A stretch of DNA of 64,000 nucleotides. Origin: Haematobia irritans (lineage: Eukaryota; Arthropoda; Insecta; Diptera; Muscidae). Position 1 is the stretch's first letter; the number at the start of each line of letters is the position of its first letter. Both the position numbers and the translations under genes were made by a program. The notes below the pieces were generated by a model. It had not been told where the DNA came from. It made no database searches and worked only from the letters and a program-made list of their open reading frames with translations. The stretch spans positions 65,193,242 through 65,257,241 of the forward strand of contig NC_134401.1 in assembly GCF_050003625.1 (NCBI RefSeq). The letters are read 5' to 3'. Of the stretch, positions 34,556 to 46,544 are shown piece by piece.

Positions 34556-37006
34556 TACCCACCACCATAGAATGGTGACGGGGGTATAATAAGTTTGTCA
34601 TTCCGTTTGTAACACATCGAAATATCGATTTCCGACTATATAAAGTATATATATTATTGATCAGGGAGAAATTCTAAGACGATATAACCATGTCCGTCTG
34701 TCTGTCTGGCTGTCTGTCTGGCTGTCTGTCTGTTGTAATCACGCTACAGTCTTCAATAATGAAGCAATCGTGCTGAAATTTTGCACAAACTCGTCTTTTG
34801 TCTGCAGGCAGGTCAAGTTCGAAGATGGGCTATATCGGTCCAGGTTTTGATATAGTCCCCATATAAACCGACCTCCCGATATGGGGTCTTGGGCTTATAG
34901 ATATCGTAGTTTTTATCCAATTTGCCTGAAATTTGAAATCTAGAGGTATGTTATGACAATAAAGAGGTGTGCCAAAAATGGTGAGTATCGGTCCATGTTT
35001 TGGTATAGCCCCTATATAGACCGATCTCCCGATTTTACTTCTTGGGCTTATAGAAACCGTAGTTTTTATCCAATTTGCCTGATATTGGAAATCTTGAGTA
35101 TTTTCGAACCATAAATAGGTGTGCCAAAAAATGTGAGTATCGGATCATGTTTTGGTATAGCCCCCATATAGACCGATCACCCGATTTTACTTCTTGGGCT
35201 TCTAGAATCCGCAGTTTTTATTCAATTTACCTGAGGTATTTTAGAACCATAAAGGGGTGTGCCAAAAATGGTGAGAATCGATCCATGTTTCGGTATGGTC
35301 CCCATATAAACCGACCTCCCGATTTGGGGTCTTGGTCTTATAGAAACCGTAGTTTTTATCCAATTTGCCTGAAATTGGAAATCTGGAAGTATTTTCTAAC
35401 CATAAATAGATGTGCCAAAAATGGTGAGTATCGGTCCATGTTTTGGTATGGTCCCGATATAAACCGACCTCCCGATTTGGGTCTTGGGCTTATAGAAATC
35501 GTAGTTTTTATCCAATTTGCCTGAAATTTTAAATCTAGAGGTATTTTATGACCTTAAAGAGGTGTGCCAAAAATGGTGAGTATCGGTCCATGTTTTGGTA
35601 TATCCCCCATATAGACCGATCTCCCGATTTTACTTCTTGGGCTTCTACAATCCGCAGTTTTTATTCAATTTACCTGAAATTCCAAATCTAGAGGTATTTT
35701 AGGACCATAAAGAGATGTGCCAAAAATGGTGAGCATCGGTCCATGTTTTGGTATGGTCCCCATATAAACCGACCTCCCGATTTGGGGTCTTGGTCTTATA
35801 GAAACCGTAGTTTTTATCCAATTTGCCTGAAATTGGAAATCTAGAGATATTTTCGGGCCATAAAGAGGTGTGCTGAAAACAGTGAGTATCGGTCCATATT
35901 TTAGCGTAGCCCCCATAAGAACGATCTCTCGATTTAACTCCTTGGGTTTCTAGAAGCCGTAGTTTTTATCCGATTTGCCTGAAATTGTAAATATTCTGGT
36001 ATTTTAGGCTCACAAAAACGTGTATCGGATTAAGTTTTTATCGGTCCATTTGAGGGTATAGAAGGCGCACTGATCATGAAAATTGCTTGAAACTCAATGT
36101 AAAATTTCCACATTTTACTTTTCGGGTGAAAATCTACAGATTTAAGATTTCAAATCAAGACGTTATTTTATAATTTCCTTGCACACTTACAAGAGATGTT
36201 AATGATTCCTCTAAAACTCAAACAAAAATGGTTCTTATAAATCGAGAATCTGATATAGTCTTCATAGGTAAAATCTTTAAATTTATATTCAGGAAGTGTA
36301 CTGGTGAGCATCGGTCCATGTTTTGGTATGGTCCCCATATAAACCGACCTCCCGATTTGGGGTCTTGGTCTTATAGAAACCGTAGTTTTTATCCAATTTG
36401 CCTGAAATTGGAAATCTAGAGATATTTTCGAGCCATAAAGAGGTGTGCTGAAAACAGTGAGTATCGGTCCATATTTTAGCGTAGCCCCCATAAGAACGAT
36501 CTCTCGATTTAACTCCTTGGGTTTCTAGAAGCCGTAGTTTTTATCCGATTTGCCTGAAATTGTAAATATTCTGGTATTTTAGGCTCACAAAAACGTGTAT
36601 CGGAATAAGTTTTTATCGGTCCATTTGAGGGTATAGAAGGCGCACTGATCATGAAAATTGCTTGAAACTCAATGTAAGATTTCCACATTTTACTTTTCGG
36701 GTGAAAATCTACAGATTTAAGATTTCAAATCAAGACGTTATTTTATAATTTTCTTGCACACTTACAAGAGATGTTAATGATTCCTCTAAAACCCAAACAA
36801 AAATGGTTCTTATAAATCGAGAATCTGATATAGTCTTCATAGGTAAAATCTTTAAATTTATATTCAGGAAGTGTACTGGTTGAACTGTTCTGCTTGATCT
36901 GTCCTCAAACCCCTCTGAAATTTCAAAGGAAACCCTAATATTTGATTCATGGTGGTGGGTATTTAAGATTCGGCCCGGCCGAACTTTCTGCTGTATATAC
37001 TTGTTT
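34556..37006 (+). mobile_element. mini-me element, right arm of the giant inverted repeat
   Basis: Full architecture: tacccaccaccatagaatgg start, core, an expanded GTCY/GGCTGTCT block (34693-34735), about nine monomers of roughly 152 bp, and the end ctgctgtatatacttgttt. It is the closest match to copy A at 1-2249. A 575-bp segment is tandemly duplicated at 35731-36880. Confidence 0.85.
35731..36880. repeat. 575-bp tandem duplication
   Basis: Unit 1 is 35731-36305 and unit 2 is 36306-36880. The breakpoint motif tggt occurs at 35727-35730, 36302-36305 and 36877-36880, so the duplication formed at 4 bp of microhomology. The left arm of the palindrome has a single unit. Confidence 0.8.
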
Positions 37007-37792
37007 GTATTTACTTCTATGAAAGAATATTCAAAATTTAAATATGTATACTTTCTGTTTTTCAAGAGTCAGTAATAAATTTGTGTTTTTTATTACTATT
37101 TTATTACTATTTCATATAGCTCTTGAACTAATTGAGGGTAGGTCCTAAAAATTACAACTATTTCTACATTCAGTTAATACAAGTAAACAAAGAAAAAAAA
37201 TAAAGTTTTTAATATTAGGTCTATTTCGGTAGCGAAAGGGTTATATGCTCTAAATAAGAATTAAATAATGTTAATAAAGGTTTTTGTTAAATTTTCCCCA
37301 CAACAATTAATATGCATATTTCATAACTCATTCATAATTATATGTATATTTAAGCAGAAAAAGGATTTGAATTCAATTGTCACATTTATATAACTAATAT
37401 TGTATTATTTGAAAATTGAATTGAAAAATAAGCATTAAATGAAAAATAAGCTGTGGTAAGCATGAAATAACCGCTATACCGCTATAAATATATATTTCAG
37501 TCCAAATTATAATAATCTAAGGCAAAAGCGTTCCATCATCCCCTCATCGCATCACTGAATACGTGAAGCCAACACGCTTGACATTGATGGCATGTTTTTT
37601 CTTTGGTACGAGTCAGAGTCATCTATTGATGGTTTATCAATAGCGACATCTATGATATCAAATGGTTACTTTTGCATAGAAAATTCAACAAGGCTAATTT
37701 TAGTCATTACAAATTGAATCGTCAGATGTCACCACTTATAAATTGTTATACACTTTTCCCCTGATGCCTAGTGTGATTTTAAATTGCGGGAA
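37007..37792. other. Unassigned AT-rich sequence
   Basis: No gene, RNA or repeat terminus was recognised. Confidence 0.35.
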
Positions 37793-37992
37793 CCCAATAA
37801 ACACAGGATGAGCGTTTTTCAAATGCAACAACTTTTCAGTTTGAGGGTAAATATAATTTTCAACATAAATTCAACTTGACTTGAAATAGCTCATCTTCAA
37901 TACATCTTCAAATTATTTGCGAATTACTTCCAATTTGCCAAAATGTTGACGAAATCTTTGAAAAGGTGTTGAAGATAATATGAGAAAACTTC

Positions 37993-39069
37993 ACCCAGAA
38001 AACAAATTCGTTGCCTCAACCGAATTATTTGCCAACCGAAAGCAGGTGGTTCCATCAACTATCAATTATATCTGTCAGCACAACTAACATTTGGCAATTG
38101 AAACTGCATGGTTTGTTGGTGCAACCGCCCTCGATGTCCTTTATTATTACCCTAACCAAATTCCAATATTAAATGAAAGGACAGATTATATTGAGATTTT
38201 ATTAATTCATTACAAGATTTACAATCATAATAAACTACGAAAATAAATACAAAAGGTGCTAACATCAAAGGCTTTTGATTTATATGTGAGATCAATTTAC
38301 AAAGGGATGAAATAATGTTTGTCTAGTTTAATAGGGATACTTTTATACACCAATGGCAGAACCTAATTCAGAAATGTCCAGAAATTTCCTTCCTAAGCCG
38401 CTAGATATAAATATAGATCGATTTAGAACCGCCGTTGACTCGACCTATGTGCTTCATACAATAAAAAAGCTCGCTTGCCGTAAAAAGTATTTGTTTGTTG
38501 GTGTATGAAGCCTGCAATTTTTATGAAAACTTTTATAATAACATATTATATTTTTACTAAGTTGATACGATACTTACCTTAAGCCAAATTCTAGTTTACA
38601 CTTCGTAATGCAAACATTATTATTCAATTTATTGCGGACTATTAAAAAGTAAATTTAGTGACGCTGTTCCCCGTTTTGCAAATTTTGTAGCGTCATACCA
38701 TCTAAATTGTCAATGTTGATATTACTATTTACTTATTGCAACAACTACCTTACGTCCCATGATTGAACTAAAATTCTTTTAGTCTACTCAACTTTTGGTC
38801 ATACTAACCGTTTGTTGATTCCCATGCTGTAGGTCGCACTATGCTAGTGGTAAGCTCAACAACATAAAACTAAATTGATCGACATTGGTTATTGTAACCA
38901 ATTGATTAGTTATAGGAATTCCTATTTCATTTTGTGATTTTTTTTACAGTTGTATTGGATATATAATGGGAGAAATAATAAAAAGATTGTTGTTGTAAAA
39001 AAAATAGGTTACTGTTATTATTTCCTTGTTGTAATGATAGAATTGCAACCAACCATTTCTCTGGGTGTT
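37993..39069. mobile_element. CACCCAGA-type element with inverted ends
   Basis: The left end cacccagaaaacaaattcg and the right end ccatttctctgggtg form inverted termini. The interior has no coding frame. Positions 38040-38203 are an inverted copy of 46557-46765 (for example aaccgccctcgatgt against acatcgagggcggtt). Confidence 0.45.
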
Positions 39070-40589
39070 TGACAAAACACTACCCTAAAATGCAACGAAA
39101 AAAACATGTGGTTTCCAATACTTATTTGTGCAACGAAGTTCGTGGTCAATTGCAAGAAATAAAAAAAATGGAAAATTTTAGACAAATAACCAAATAGTTT
39201 ATAAAAATAGGTAAGTGAAATTAAAAAAATTAATAAAACTTTAAGGAAGTCACTAAATGTATATCTCTTTGCATAAAACTAAAATTATGGATTCTACGTT
39301 CTTGAAAACATTAAAAAGCTGACCGATGAAAAAATGGCGGACAATTAACTAGAAATGCTTCAAATAGTTTATAATAATTGGTACGTCAATATGAAAAATT
39401 AAATCAACACTTTAAAGCCGGTACTATGTTCATTCTTGCGAAAAATTTTTATGGAAACCATTATTTCGCACATAGAAAGCGGCGTTTTTTTAGGTAGCTT
39501 GGAGCGCTATTTTACAGGGAGCGATATTGGATTAAGTTGGTGGTTGTTGCTTGTTTTTACAAAATAACATTTTATTTTTCCTTGGGCAATTGATCTGCTA
39601 TTCCTTTGATCCTTTGTATAGTTCCGGAACAAAAATATGGTCCGTGTTTGATTTATAAACCCGCACAAATAGTTTTCAATAAATAAATTACTTCTTAATT
39701 CACATTGCAAATGGTGCCGTGCTATAAACGTCAGTTTTTCAACACGAAAAAACAAAGTATCACAAATGGAAAAAATTTCGCAAATTTTTCGCATTTTTTG
39801 GTTTTGTATGGAGTTTCAACGCGAAAACCGAACAGAGTACCGGCCTTTAGAGAAGTTACTAAATTTAAATCTCTTTGCAGAAAACTAAAATCTTTGGATA
39901 CTACATTCTTTCAAACATTAAGAAGCTGACCAATGAAAAATGTGTGGCTTATCGACAAGAAAAAGTTTCCAGAAACATTACAAGTGCAACCAATTAAAAT
40001 TGTTAAAAACAACAAATTGTTGAAATCAACAACTTCTGGATGAAAATGTGCATCACATCGTCAGTTTAATTCGTATGCTATTAACAGTTTAAAATGGATA
40101 TTTTGTGAATTCCTTCTGCTGGAAATAAGTTCTAACACGCGGTCCAGTGCGTTCCTAATTTCAAATTGCCCGCATGTTAATAAATTTTAATTCTGTTTTA
40201 TGACACCAAAAGGAAGGAAATCGAATTATCAATGCAAAAGTGTTTACTAATAATGTTTAAGATATTTAAAGTTTTGTTGTTTTTTTTGTTTGTTCTTATT
40301 TGTTGATATGTTTAATAAGATTATTATTTATTAATTGGTATTGTAGTGTACTATGTAGTGTAGTGTATTATTATATATTTTATTTTGATGAAAATGAATA
40401 AATTATACAAAATTCATAGAATTTTGGCTTTGACTTTCAATTTGAAGTGGGGTTATCATTCATACAAATTTAGGTTGAAAAGTATTTGCAACGATGTTAA
40501 TTTTGAATTTGACTCGCATCGAAAATTGTTTGACAAATTATTGAGTAGCGATGCATTTCAATTTGAGGATAACACATAAGATATTATTG
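39070..40589. repeat. AT-rich sequence with a dispersed direct repeat
   Basis: The block at about 39236-39345 recurs at 39850-39945 (shared phrases include atctctttgca, aaaactaaaat, aagctgacc). The rest is AT-rich without a recognised gene. Confidence 0.4.
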
Positions 40590-41059
40590 CTAATGTGTTG
40601 AATTTCACTGTTGAGGGTAATGTCTGTTTTTTGTTGAGAACGCGATTTTCTCAACAATTTCTCAACTTGAATATTACCCTAATCCTTTGAAAAAATGATT
40701 GAAAAATTGTTGAAATTTAGCATTTTTCAATCGTTTGTGTTTATTGGGTATTGCCGTTTTAAATTTATTCCTGGGCAGAGCTGCTTTGGAAAAAATTTAC
40801 AAATAAAACAATTTTTTTCTCATATCCCTCTACACCTTGACATTTGTTTTCTCTTTATACCCTGCCAACATTTTTTGAATTTGGGGGCGCTTCTGAGAAT
40901 CCCCACTACGTCGAAAACAATCATATACGACATCAAAAATTTGTCGGAAAAGCGCCGTCACTATTGAGAAGTTGTACCACGCCAAGTTACTACGAAAAAG
41001 TTTCTCATCAGTGCAATTATTAGGTGCCTATTTAGATCAATTTCGAAGGACGCCAATAT

Positions 41060-41490
41060 GAACCCCTGCAAACTATCAGAAAAAGTGCATTTTAAGGTAA
41101 TTGTAGAAGAATCATTGTTGTCAAGTAAAACACGATGGTGTAGATGTTTATTGATTTGATTAAACATTTATAATTTCTTATAAATATAACATTTTTCGGT
41201 TTATCTCATCACATTTAACATATTTTTTTTTTTTGCATTAATAAAAGAAGAAGTTTTAAAAGAAGAAGCGTCTATCAGCCAGTTTGTTTATTTTCGATGG
41301 AGACAGCGTGCCTGGAAAAATATTTGAATTACGATCACTTTATTCTATTTGGAAAGTCGAAAATTGTTCACCATATACCTTTCACAATTCTATGTTTTCA
41401 GAACTTTATTTTCGTTCTTATTTAAATAAAATATATATATATGTTTGCGCTTGGCGTTTCACAAAAAATAAAATGGCTCTTCTAACTTAG
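41060..41490. repeat. Direct repeat, copy 1 (copy 2 at 44625-45080)
   Basis: The two copies share many phrases in the same order: atcagaaaaagtg, gtcaagtaaaacacgat, gattaaacatttataa, gcgtctatcagccag, aaaatggctcttt. Ends are not defined. It may be an element of unknown class or a segmental duplication. No protein product is recognised. Confidence 0.6.
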
Positions 41491-41674
41491 TGATGGCAAA
41501 ATACTTTCATGTACAATTTGTACTTTTTGATATGCTTCCCCCATCACAGTTCGCGATGGTTGTGGTGACATTTACGAGTCTCTGGTAGCGATGAGGATGA
41601 AATGGAACTTTGAAATGCTGGCAGGGTAAGAGCACAATGCTTAATCTTGTTATACTCAATTATCTTTGACAGTA

Positions 41675-42079
41675 CCCAACAAACACAAGGATGAGTATTT
41701 TTGACATGTAACACCATATCAATTTGATAGTGAATGCCTTATTCAACATTATTCAAATGGTCTTGCAAATTGCCTGCCTTCAACAAATTTTCCAATAGGT
41801 TTGAAGCTTTAAAATGAAATTTAGTTTGAAAAGTTGTTGCTAATATGTTGAGAAATTGTAATGTCTATTGAGAACGCAATTTTCTCAACAATTTCTCAAA
41901 TTGAATTTTAAGGCAATTCTTTGAAAAAAAGCGTATGTAATATAATTTAAATAATTTAAATGATTTTGTATATCTTGTAGTATGTGAATGAATAAAATAA
42001 ATAAATATATAAATAAATAAATAAATAAATAAATAAAAATAAAAATATACGTATTTCTCCAATGCTTGTGTTTATTGGG
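41675..42079. mobile_element. CCCAACAAACAC-type TA-MITE with microsatellite
   Basis: The ends cccaacaaacacaagg and gcttgtgtttattggg are inverted and flanked by TA on both sides. An (AAAT)n microsatellite lies at about 41996-42042. The 405 bp have no coding capacity. Confidence 0.65.
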
Positions 42080-43366
42080 TAACGTAAGCCATGCGAACGA
42101 ACGAAAGGAAGTTAGAGAAACCCAAATCTAGACGAAAGTGAGTGCCGTTCGTTCGCAGTTGCTTTCGTTCGGATATCAGAAATAGGCTGTTAATACTCAC
42201 CTATTGTACGGAATATGACCTTATTATACCTCTTTACCCCGTTCTTCTATCATGCATTTTAATATTGCCACTGGAAACGCGTTGTGTAGCAAAATCATCT
42301 GGCAACAATCCTTTTACAGTGTTTGTTTTTTGCAATCTGTCAGTACATGTTCTCACATTGCATTGCATTCGGATGCGCGGATTCTATTCGTGTTGTGATT
42401 TCTGTATGTCGCGTTACCAAATACCAACAGTTACGACCATAAAGTAGCAATAATTTTTGTAAGCTAAATGAACGAATTTAATAAAAACACCAGATCATAT
42501 TGGAAAAAGTCAATACTGTGAATACGGTTTGCATAAATACCAACAAATGTTAGAATAAAATAACGAGAATATAACCAAACAAATCCCGTTTTTTTTATAA
42601 ACTACGAAAACGGCAGTATTACTCACACCAAAGTCAGAAGAATATGCGAAACTGTTATCATGGACGTTAATTAAACTATAGAGATACGGGAAGTGAACAG
42701 ATGCTTTAAAAAGCTAGTTTCCTCGTAACCTCATGATTTTTAAAGCCACAAGTTTTTAATCAGGATATTTTCCACAATAACAATGTATAATATCTATATA
42801 TGTAGAATTCTGCCCTTTGGTTAAAGTATGAGGCTATTTTTTTATTTTCGTTCCCTTTGTTGTTTATTATCATATTTCTTTTGATATTCGCAAGGCTACC
42901 AGATGGAATAGCTAGTAATGGGATTAGTGTACTTCATATATGACGAAATATAAGCCAAGCATTCCAGTAAGACAGTATTCCTACGTGTTTTTTTATGGGA
43001 GAGAATATACTGACGGGGTTTTCCACACATTTTCGCGTATTTGGAATGATTAGAAATAGAGCGTATTAGATTTTAGTGTTCGCATATTTTGTTCACATTT
43101 AATTTCAATTCTTTTTATTGAGTGAACAACGATTCTAATCGTTCTTATTACACGACAATATGTGAAAACCAGGATAGTATAACGTTGCCGTAACGAAAAT
43201 TTCCAAAATAAACGATTACATATGCGATCGGTTAAACTCATACCTTGCTGATATTTCTAGTTGCTTCACTGCGAGAAATTTGAGAACATCTGCCATCAAA
43301 TCGTTAAACGCATATCCAACCTGGAAAAATTTTTGTTATAACCGGTAGTTCGTAATAAATGATTTC
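42080..43366. other. Unassigned sequence
   Basis: No gene or repeat terminus was recognised. Open frames here show no family features. Confidence 0.35.
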
Positions 43367-43374
43367 GTTACGTC

Positions 43375-44039
43375 TAGGGCTGTCAATCCCGTGTAAATCC
43401 TGTCCCGAAATTTCGGGACGGGATTAATCCCGAATTTTTATTTTGAATCCCGGGATTTTTCGGGGTCCCGAAAAACTAATTCCAATTTGTTTAATTGGTG
43501 GCTTTTTAGCAATAGTTATTAATAAATTAGAGTTTTCATTCAGTACAAAGGCCCTTAGATTTCATTCCTGACAAATTTATGGTTCAAATTGAGTAAGAAT
43601 GTATTAGACATGAGGTATACTACATCAAAACTCGAACTAAACAATAAAGGCATCCTTTGAACAATGAATTCATGGCAAGATCGCGATTATCTGATAAAAA
43701 TTTGGATGCTTTGATATTTTTAAGAAGTTACTTAAAACAATGAAATACAAAAGGATTAACGCAGTGTACGAAAATAAAGTCCGTAAAATATTTTGCTGAT
43801 TAAGATAGCGATATGAAATTGGGGTTTCGCTTATTTTGTCCTAATTTTGTTTTTCTTTTCTTCATATGTTCAGTTGGACTAAGTGTTCATTAAGTATGGT
43901 AGCAATTTGTAATTGGTTTTTAATTAACTCTTATGCTCTTTTGTTATTTTTTTATTCATAAAATTGAAAATTTCGGAATCCCTATTCTATATTTTGAAAT
44001 CCCGGGATTTATAAAAATCGATCCCGAATGACTGCCCTA
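43375..44039. mobile_element. hAT-like non-autonomous element (665 bp)
   Basis: The ends TAGGGCTGTCAATCCCG and CGAATGACTGCCCTA are inverted, and the flanks gttacgtc (43367-43374) and gttatgtc (44040-44047) form an 8-bp duplication with one mismatch. Subterminal regions are rich in CCCGGGATT/AATCCCG palindromes. There is no transposase frame. Confidence 0.75.
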
Positions 44040-44046
44040 GTTATGT

Positions 44047-44600
44047 CTAAAGCCTATTACTAAAATCACGTTTCGCACGAAAAACTGTTGTACTCCATAT
44101 AAAAAACGTTAAGCCTAGTACTAAGATCACGTTTTCGCACGAAAAACTGTTATACGCCATATAAAAACGTTAAGGTTTTTTCAGATACATATTTATACAA
44201 ACCTGGATTTCTCGCACGAAAAAATAGGCAGGTATATTATTTCGCATAAATAAGTTAACATCCCTGGGTTTGAGACCCTATTTACAGAGATAGATGAATA
44301 TATTCGTTTTTCGCAGAAACGAACTTAGTACTAAGCATTAGCGCGGAATAAATGCGAAATCTTTGTTTTGAGTATTTTCAGACACATATTTATACAACCC
44401 TGGATTTTTCGCACGAAAAAATAGGCAGGCATATTATTTCGCATAAATAAGTTGACATCTCTGGGTTTGAGACCCTATTTACAGAGATAGAAGAAGATAT
44501 TCGTTTTTCGCAGAATCGAACTTAGTACTAAGCACTAGAGCGGAGTAAATGCGAAATCTTTGCTTTGATCATTTTCAAACACATATTTATACAACCTAAC
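44047..44600. repeat. Two tandem repeats: about 60-bp unit and about 195-bp unit
   Basis: A short unit (agatcacgttttcgcacgaa type) is repeated twice at 44047-44170. A longer unit of about 195-200 bp follows, seen from the recurrence of acacatatttatacaa near 44185, 44385 and 44580, with aaaaaataggcagg and gtttgagaccctatttacag in each full unit. Units carry repeated tcgcacgaaaaa/tttttcgcag motifs. Confidence 0.75.
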
Positions 44601-44624
44601 GTAACCTAGCCCCTTCAAACAATC

Positions 44625-45080
44625 AGAAAAAGTGAATTTTAAGACAGTTGTAAAAGAATAATTGCGGTCAAGTAAAACACGATTGTTTAGATGTTTATTA
44701 ATTTGATTAAACATTTATAAATTCTTATAAATATAACATTTATACCACTATCACAACATATTTAACATAATTTTTTTATTAATAATAAAATGATGTTGAT
44801 TTACAAGTGGCAAGTTACATGTTGCAGCGTCTATCAGCCAGTGTTCTTATTCTCGATGGAGGCAGCGTGTCTGTGTCTGAAAAAAAAACAATTTATTCCA
44901 TTTGGAAAGTCAAAAATTGTTGACTAATATACCTTTTACAATTTTAAGCGAAATAACTATCTTATCAGCACTTCATTATTGATTTTATTTAAATAAATTA
45001 TAAGCAGCTAGTTGCGCTTGGTGGTTCACAAAATATAAAATGGCTCTTTCAACAATAGTGATGGCAAAATACTTTCATGT
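44625..45080. repeat. Direct repeat, copy 2 (copy 1 at 41060-41490)
   Basis: Same order of shared phrases as copy 1, ending near atggcaaaatactttcatgt, about 3.6 kb downstream of it. No gene recognised. Confidence 0.6.
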
Positions 45081-45232
45081 ACATTTCATACTTGGAACAA
45101 ATCTACTTTAGAACAAGTTGTTAACAATAAACATTTTTTTTTTTTGAGTGTAGGAGAAGGGATTTCAAATCGAAAATGTAGTAGTTTGCGTGCGTAGTTT
45201 TCGAGATACCGACCCTTAAAAATTGGGTATAA

Positions 45233-45549
45233 GTGGGCGGCCTTCGTCCGGGATTTGACACTTTCTCGTATGAACAGGGTCCAAACTGGGCTAACGCGAA
45301 CCCAAAGATATAGGTAGCCGGTCTTCGGCCGGGGTTTGAGACTTTCTCCTATGGACAGGGTTCAAAGTGGGCTAACGCGAACCCAAAGAGGATAGGTAGC
45401 CGGCCTTCGGCCGGGGTTTGAAATTTTCTCCTATGGACAGGGTTCAAAGTGGGCTAACGCGAACCCAAAGATATAGGTAGCCGGTCTTCGGGCGGGGTTT
45501 GAGACTTTCTCCTATGGACAGAGTCCAAAGTGGGCTAACGCGAACCCAG
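45233..45549. repeat. GC-rich minisatellite, about 81-bp unit, four copies
   Basis: Each unit contains gccgg(c/t)cttcggccggg, followed by ttctcctatggacagggt and gggctaacgcgaaccca. It is strikingly more GC-rich than its surroundings. The first and last units are more diverged. The GGCC-TTCG-GGCC-type core can form a stem with a UUCG-like loop in RNA. No open frame runs through it. Confidence 0.85.
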
Positions 45550-45786
45550 GACCTCTCCGGGTCCATGTTATTTTAAATACATTACTTTTAGGATGGTTAT
45601 GTGCGATATACGTGGCAATGAAAACTTTAGGGGCCCGTAACTCCGAAAATAGGTCTTTCCGCCAAAAAGTGGTATATGACATTTTGTGTTTAGAATCGAA
45701 AAGTCTACACGCTGGCCAAAAATTTGACCAATCGGACCACTTGTACTAAAGTAGATTTAAGCCTTTCCACATCCCCTAGCATAATT
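45550..45786. other. Unassigned sequence before the SINE
   Basis: No gene was recognised. Its style (ggggcccgtaactccgaaaa) is like that of 48290-48720 (ggggcccataaactgcag), so both may be parts of one old repeat family. Confidence 0.3.
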
Positions 45787-45798
45787 TACCTTTCACTA

Positions 45799-46139
45799 GG
45801 TTAGGTTATGTGGCAGCCCGATGTATCAGGCTCACTTAGACTATTCAGTTCATTGTGATACCACAGTGGTGAACTTCTCTCTTATCACTGAGTGCTGCCC
45901 GATTCCATGTTAAGCTCAATGACAAGGGACCTCCTTTTTATAGCCGAGTCCGAACGGCGTTCCACATTCCAGTGAAACCACTTAGAGAAGCTTTGAAACC
46001 CTCAGAAATGTCACCAGCATTACTGAGGTGGGATAATCCACCGCTGAAAAACTTTTTGGAGTTCGGCGTAGCAGGAATCGAACCCACGACCTTGTGTATG
46101 CAAGGCGGGCATGCTAACCATTGCACCACGGTGGCTCCC
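45799..46139 (-). mobile_element. tRNA-headed SINE, full length, with 12-bp target duplication
   Basis: On the minus strand it starts GGGAGCCACCGTGGTGCAAT. It has an A-box-like TGGTGCAATGG and a perfect B box GGTTCGATTCC, as in a tRNA-derived RNA polymerase III promoter. A unique body of about 190 bp follows, then a tail of about 80 bp that matches the 3' end of the LINE at 25602, ending cctaacct. The 12-bp repeat tacctttcacta flanks it (45787-45798 and 46140-46151). It encodes no protein. The parent tRNA was not determined. Confidence 0.85.
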
Positions 46140-46151
46140 TACCTTTCACTA

Positions 46152-46540
46152 ATATTTGTTTGGTGCAGATTCCCACTTTTTTGATGTTTTATTACATCTG
46201 GCATCTACACATTTGTTAGCTTCCGTGTTACTTGTGTGTTTTTACCCCTCTTTTTCAAACATTCTGATAAGAATTCATCCCCAATGCCAAATGACGTTTC
46301 GAATTTTACGTGTTTTTCGGGCTTATTGAAACTCTGAAACTCTAAAAGTGTGTGTTTTTGTGAATTATACAGAAAAAAAGCTACAACAAAATTAAGTGTA
46401 TAGTTAGCATTTTAAATTAAATCGATAGTGAAAATTTCTGAGTAGAAAATAAATAAAATTAATTCGTATATCAAGGATACAGGAAAGCAATACCATACAG
46501 GAAAATTTTTGGTAAGTATACTCTTTCACAAATTGCGGTT
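46152..46540. other. Unassigned sequence
   Basis: No gene or repeat terminus was recognised. Confidence 0.3.
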
Positions 46541-46544
46541 TGGT

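Larger units (their letters stand above)
31401..37006. repeat. Giant inverted repeat (arms 31401-33421 and 34365-37006)
   Basis: The two mini-me copies face each other, and the match continues beyond both elements into about 160 bp of non-mini-me flank on the inner side (33261-33421 against 34365-34555, for example cagttatagcttttgtatga). That shows the arms were produced by an inverted duplication, not by two independent insertions. The spacer (33422-34364) contains a separate HINE-like fragment. The right arm is longer because of a 575-bp duplication. Confidence 0.8.
37793..40748. mobile_element. CCCAA(T/C)AAACAC-type MITE apparently split by later insertions
   Basis: The left end cccaataaacacaggatgag (37793) and the right end tttgtgtttattggg (to 40748) are inverted and match the ends of the compact element at 41675-42079. 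The outer pieces (37793-37990 and about 40590-40748) align with the two halves of that element. The 2.6 kb between them hold another MITE and a short duplicated segment. The split is inferred by comparison. Confidence 0.45.

Noticed and set aside
45938..46184. Small frames on both strands around 46 kb
   Set aside because: They fall within the tRNA-headed SINE and are non-coding.
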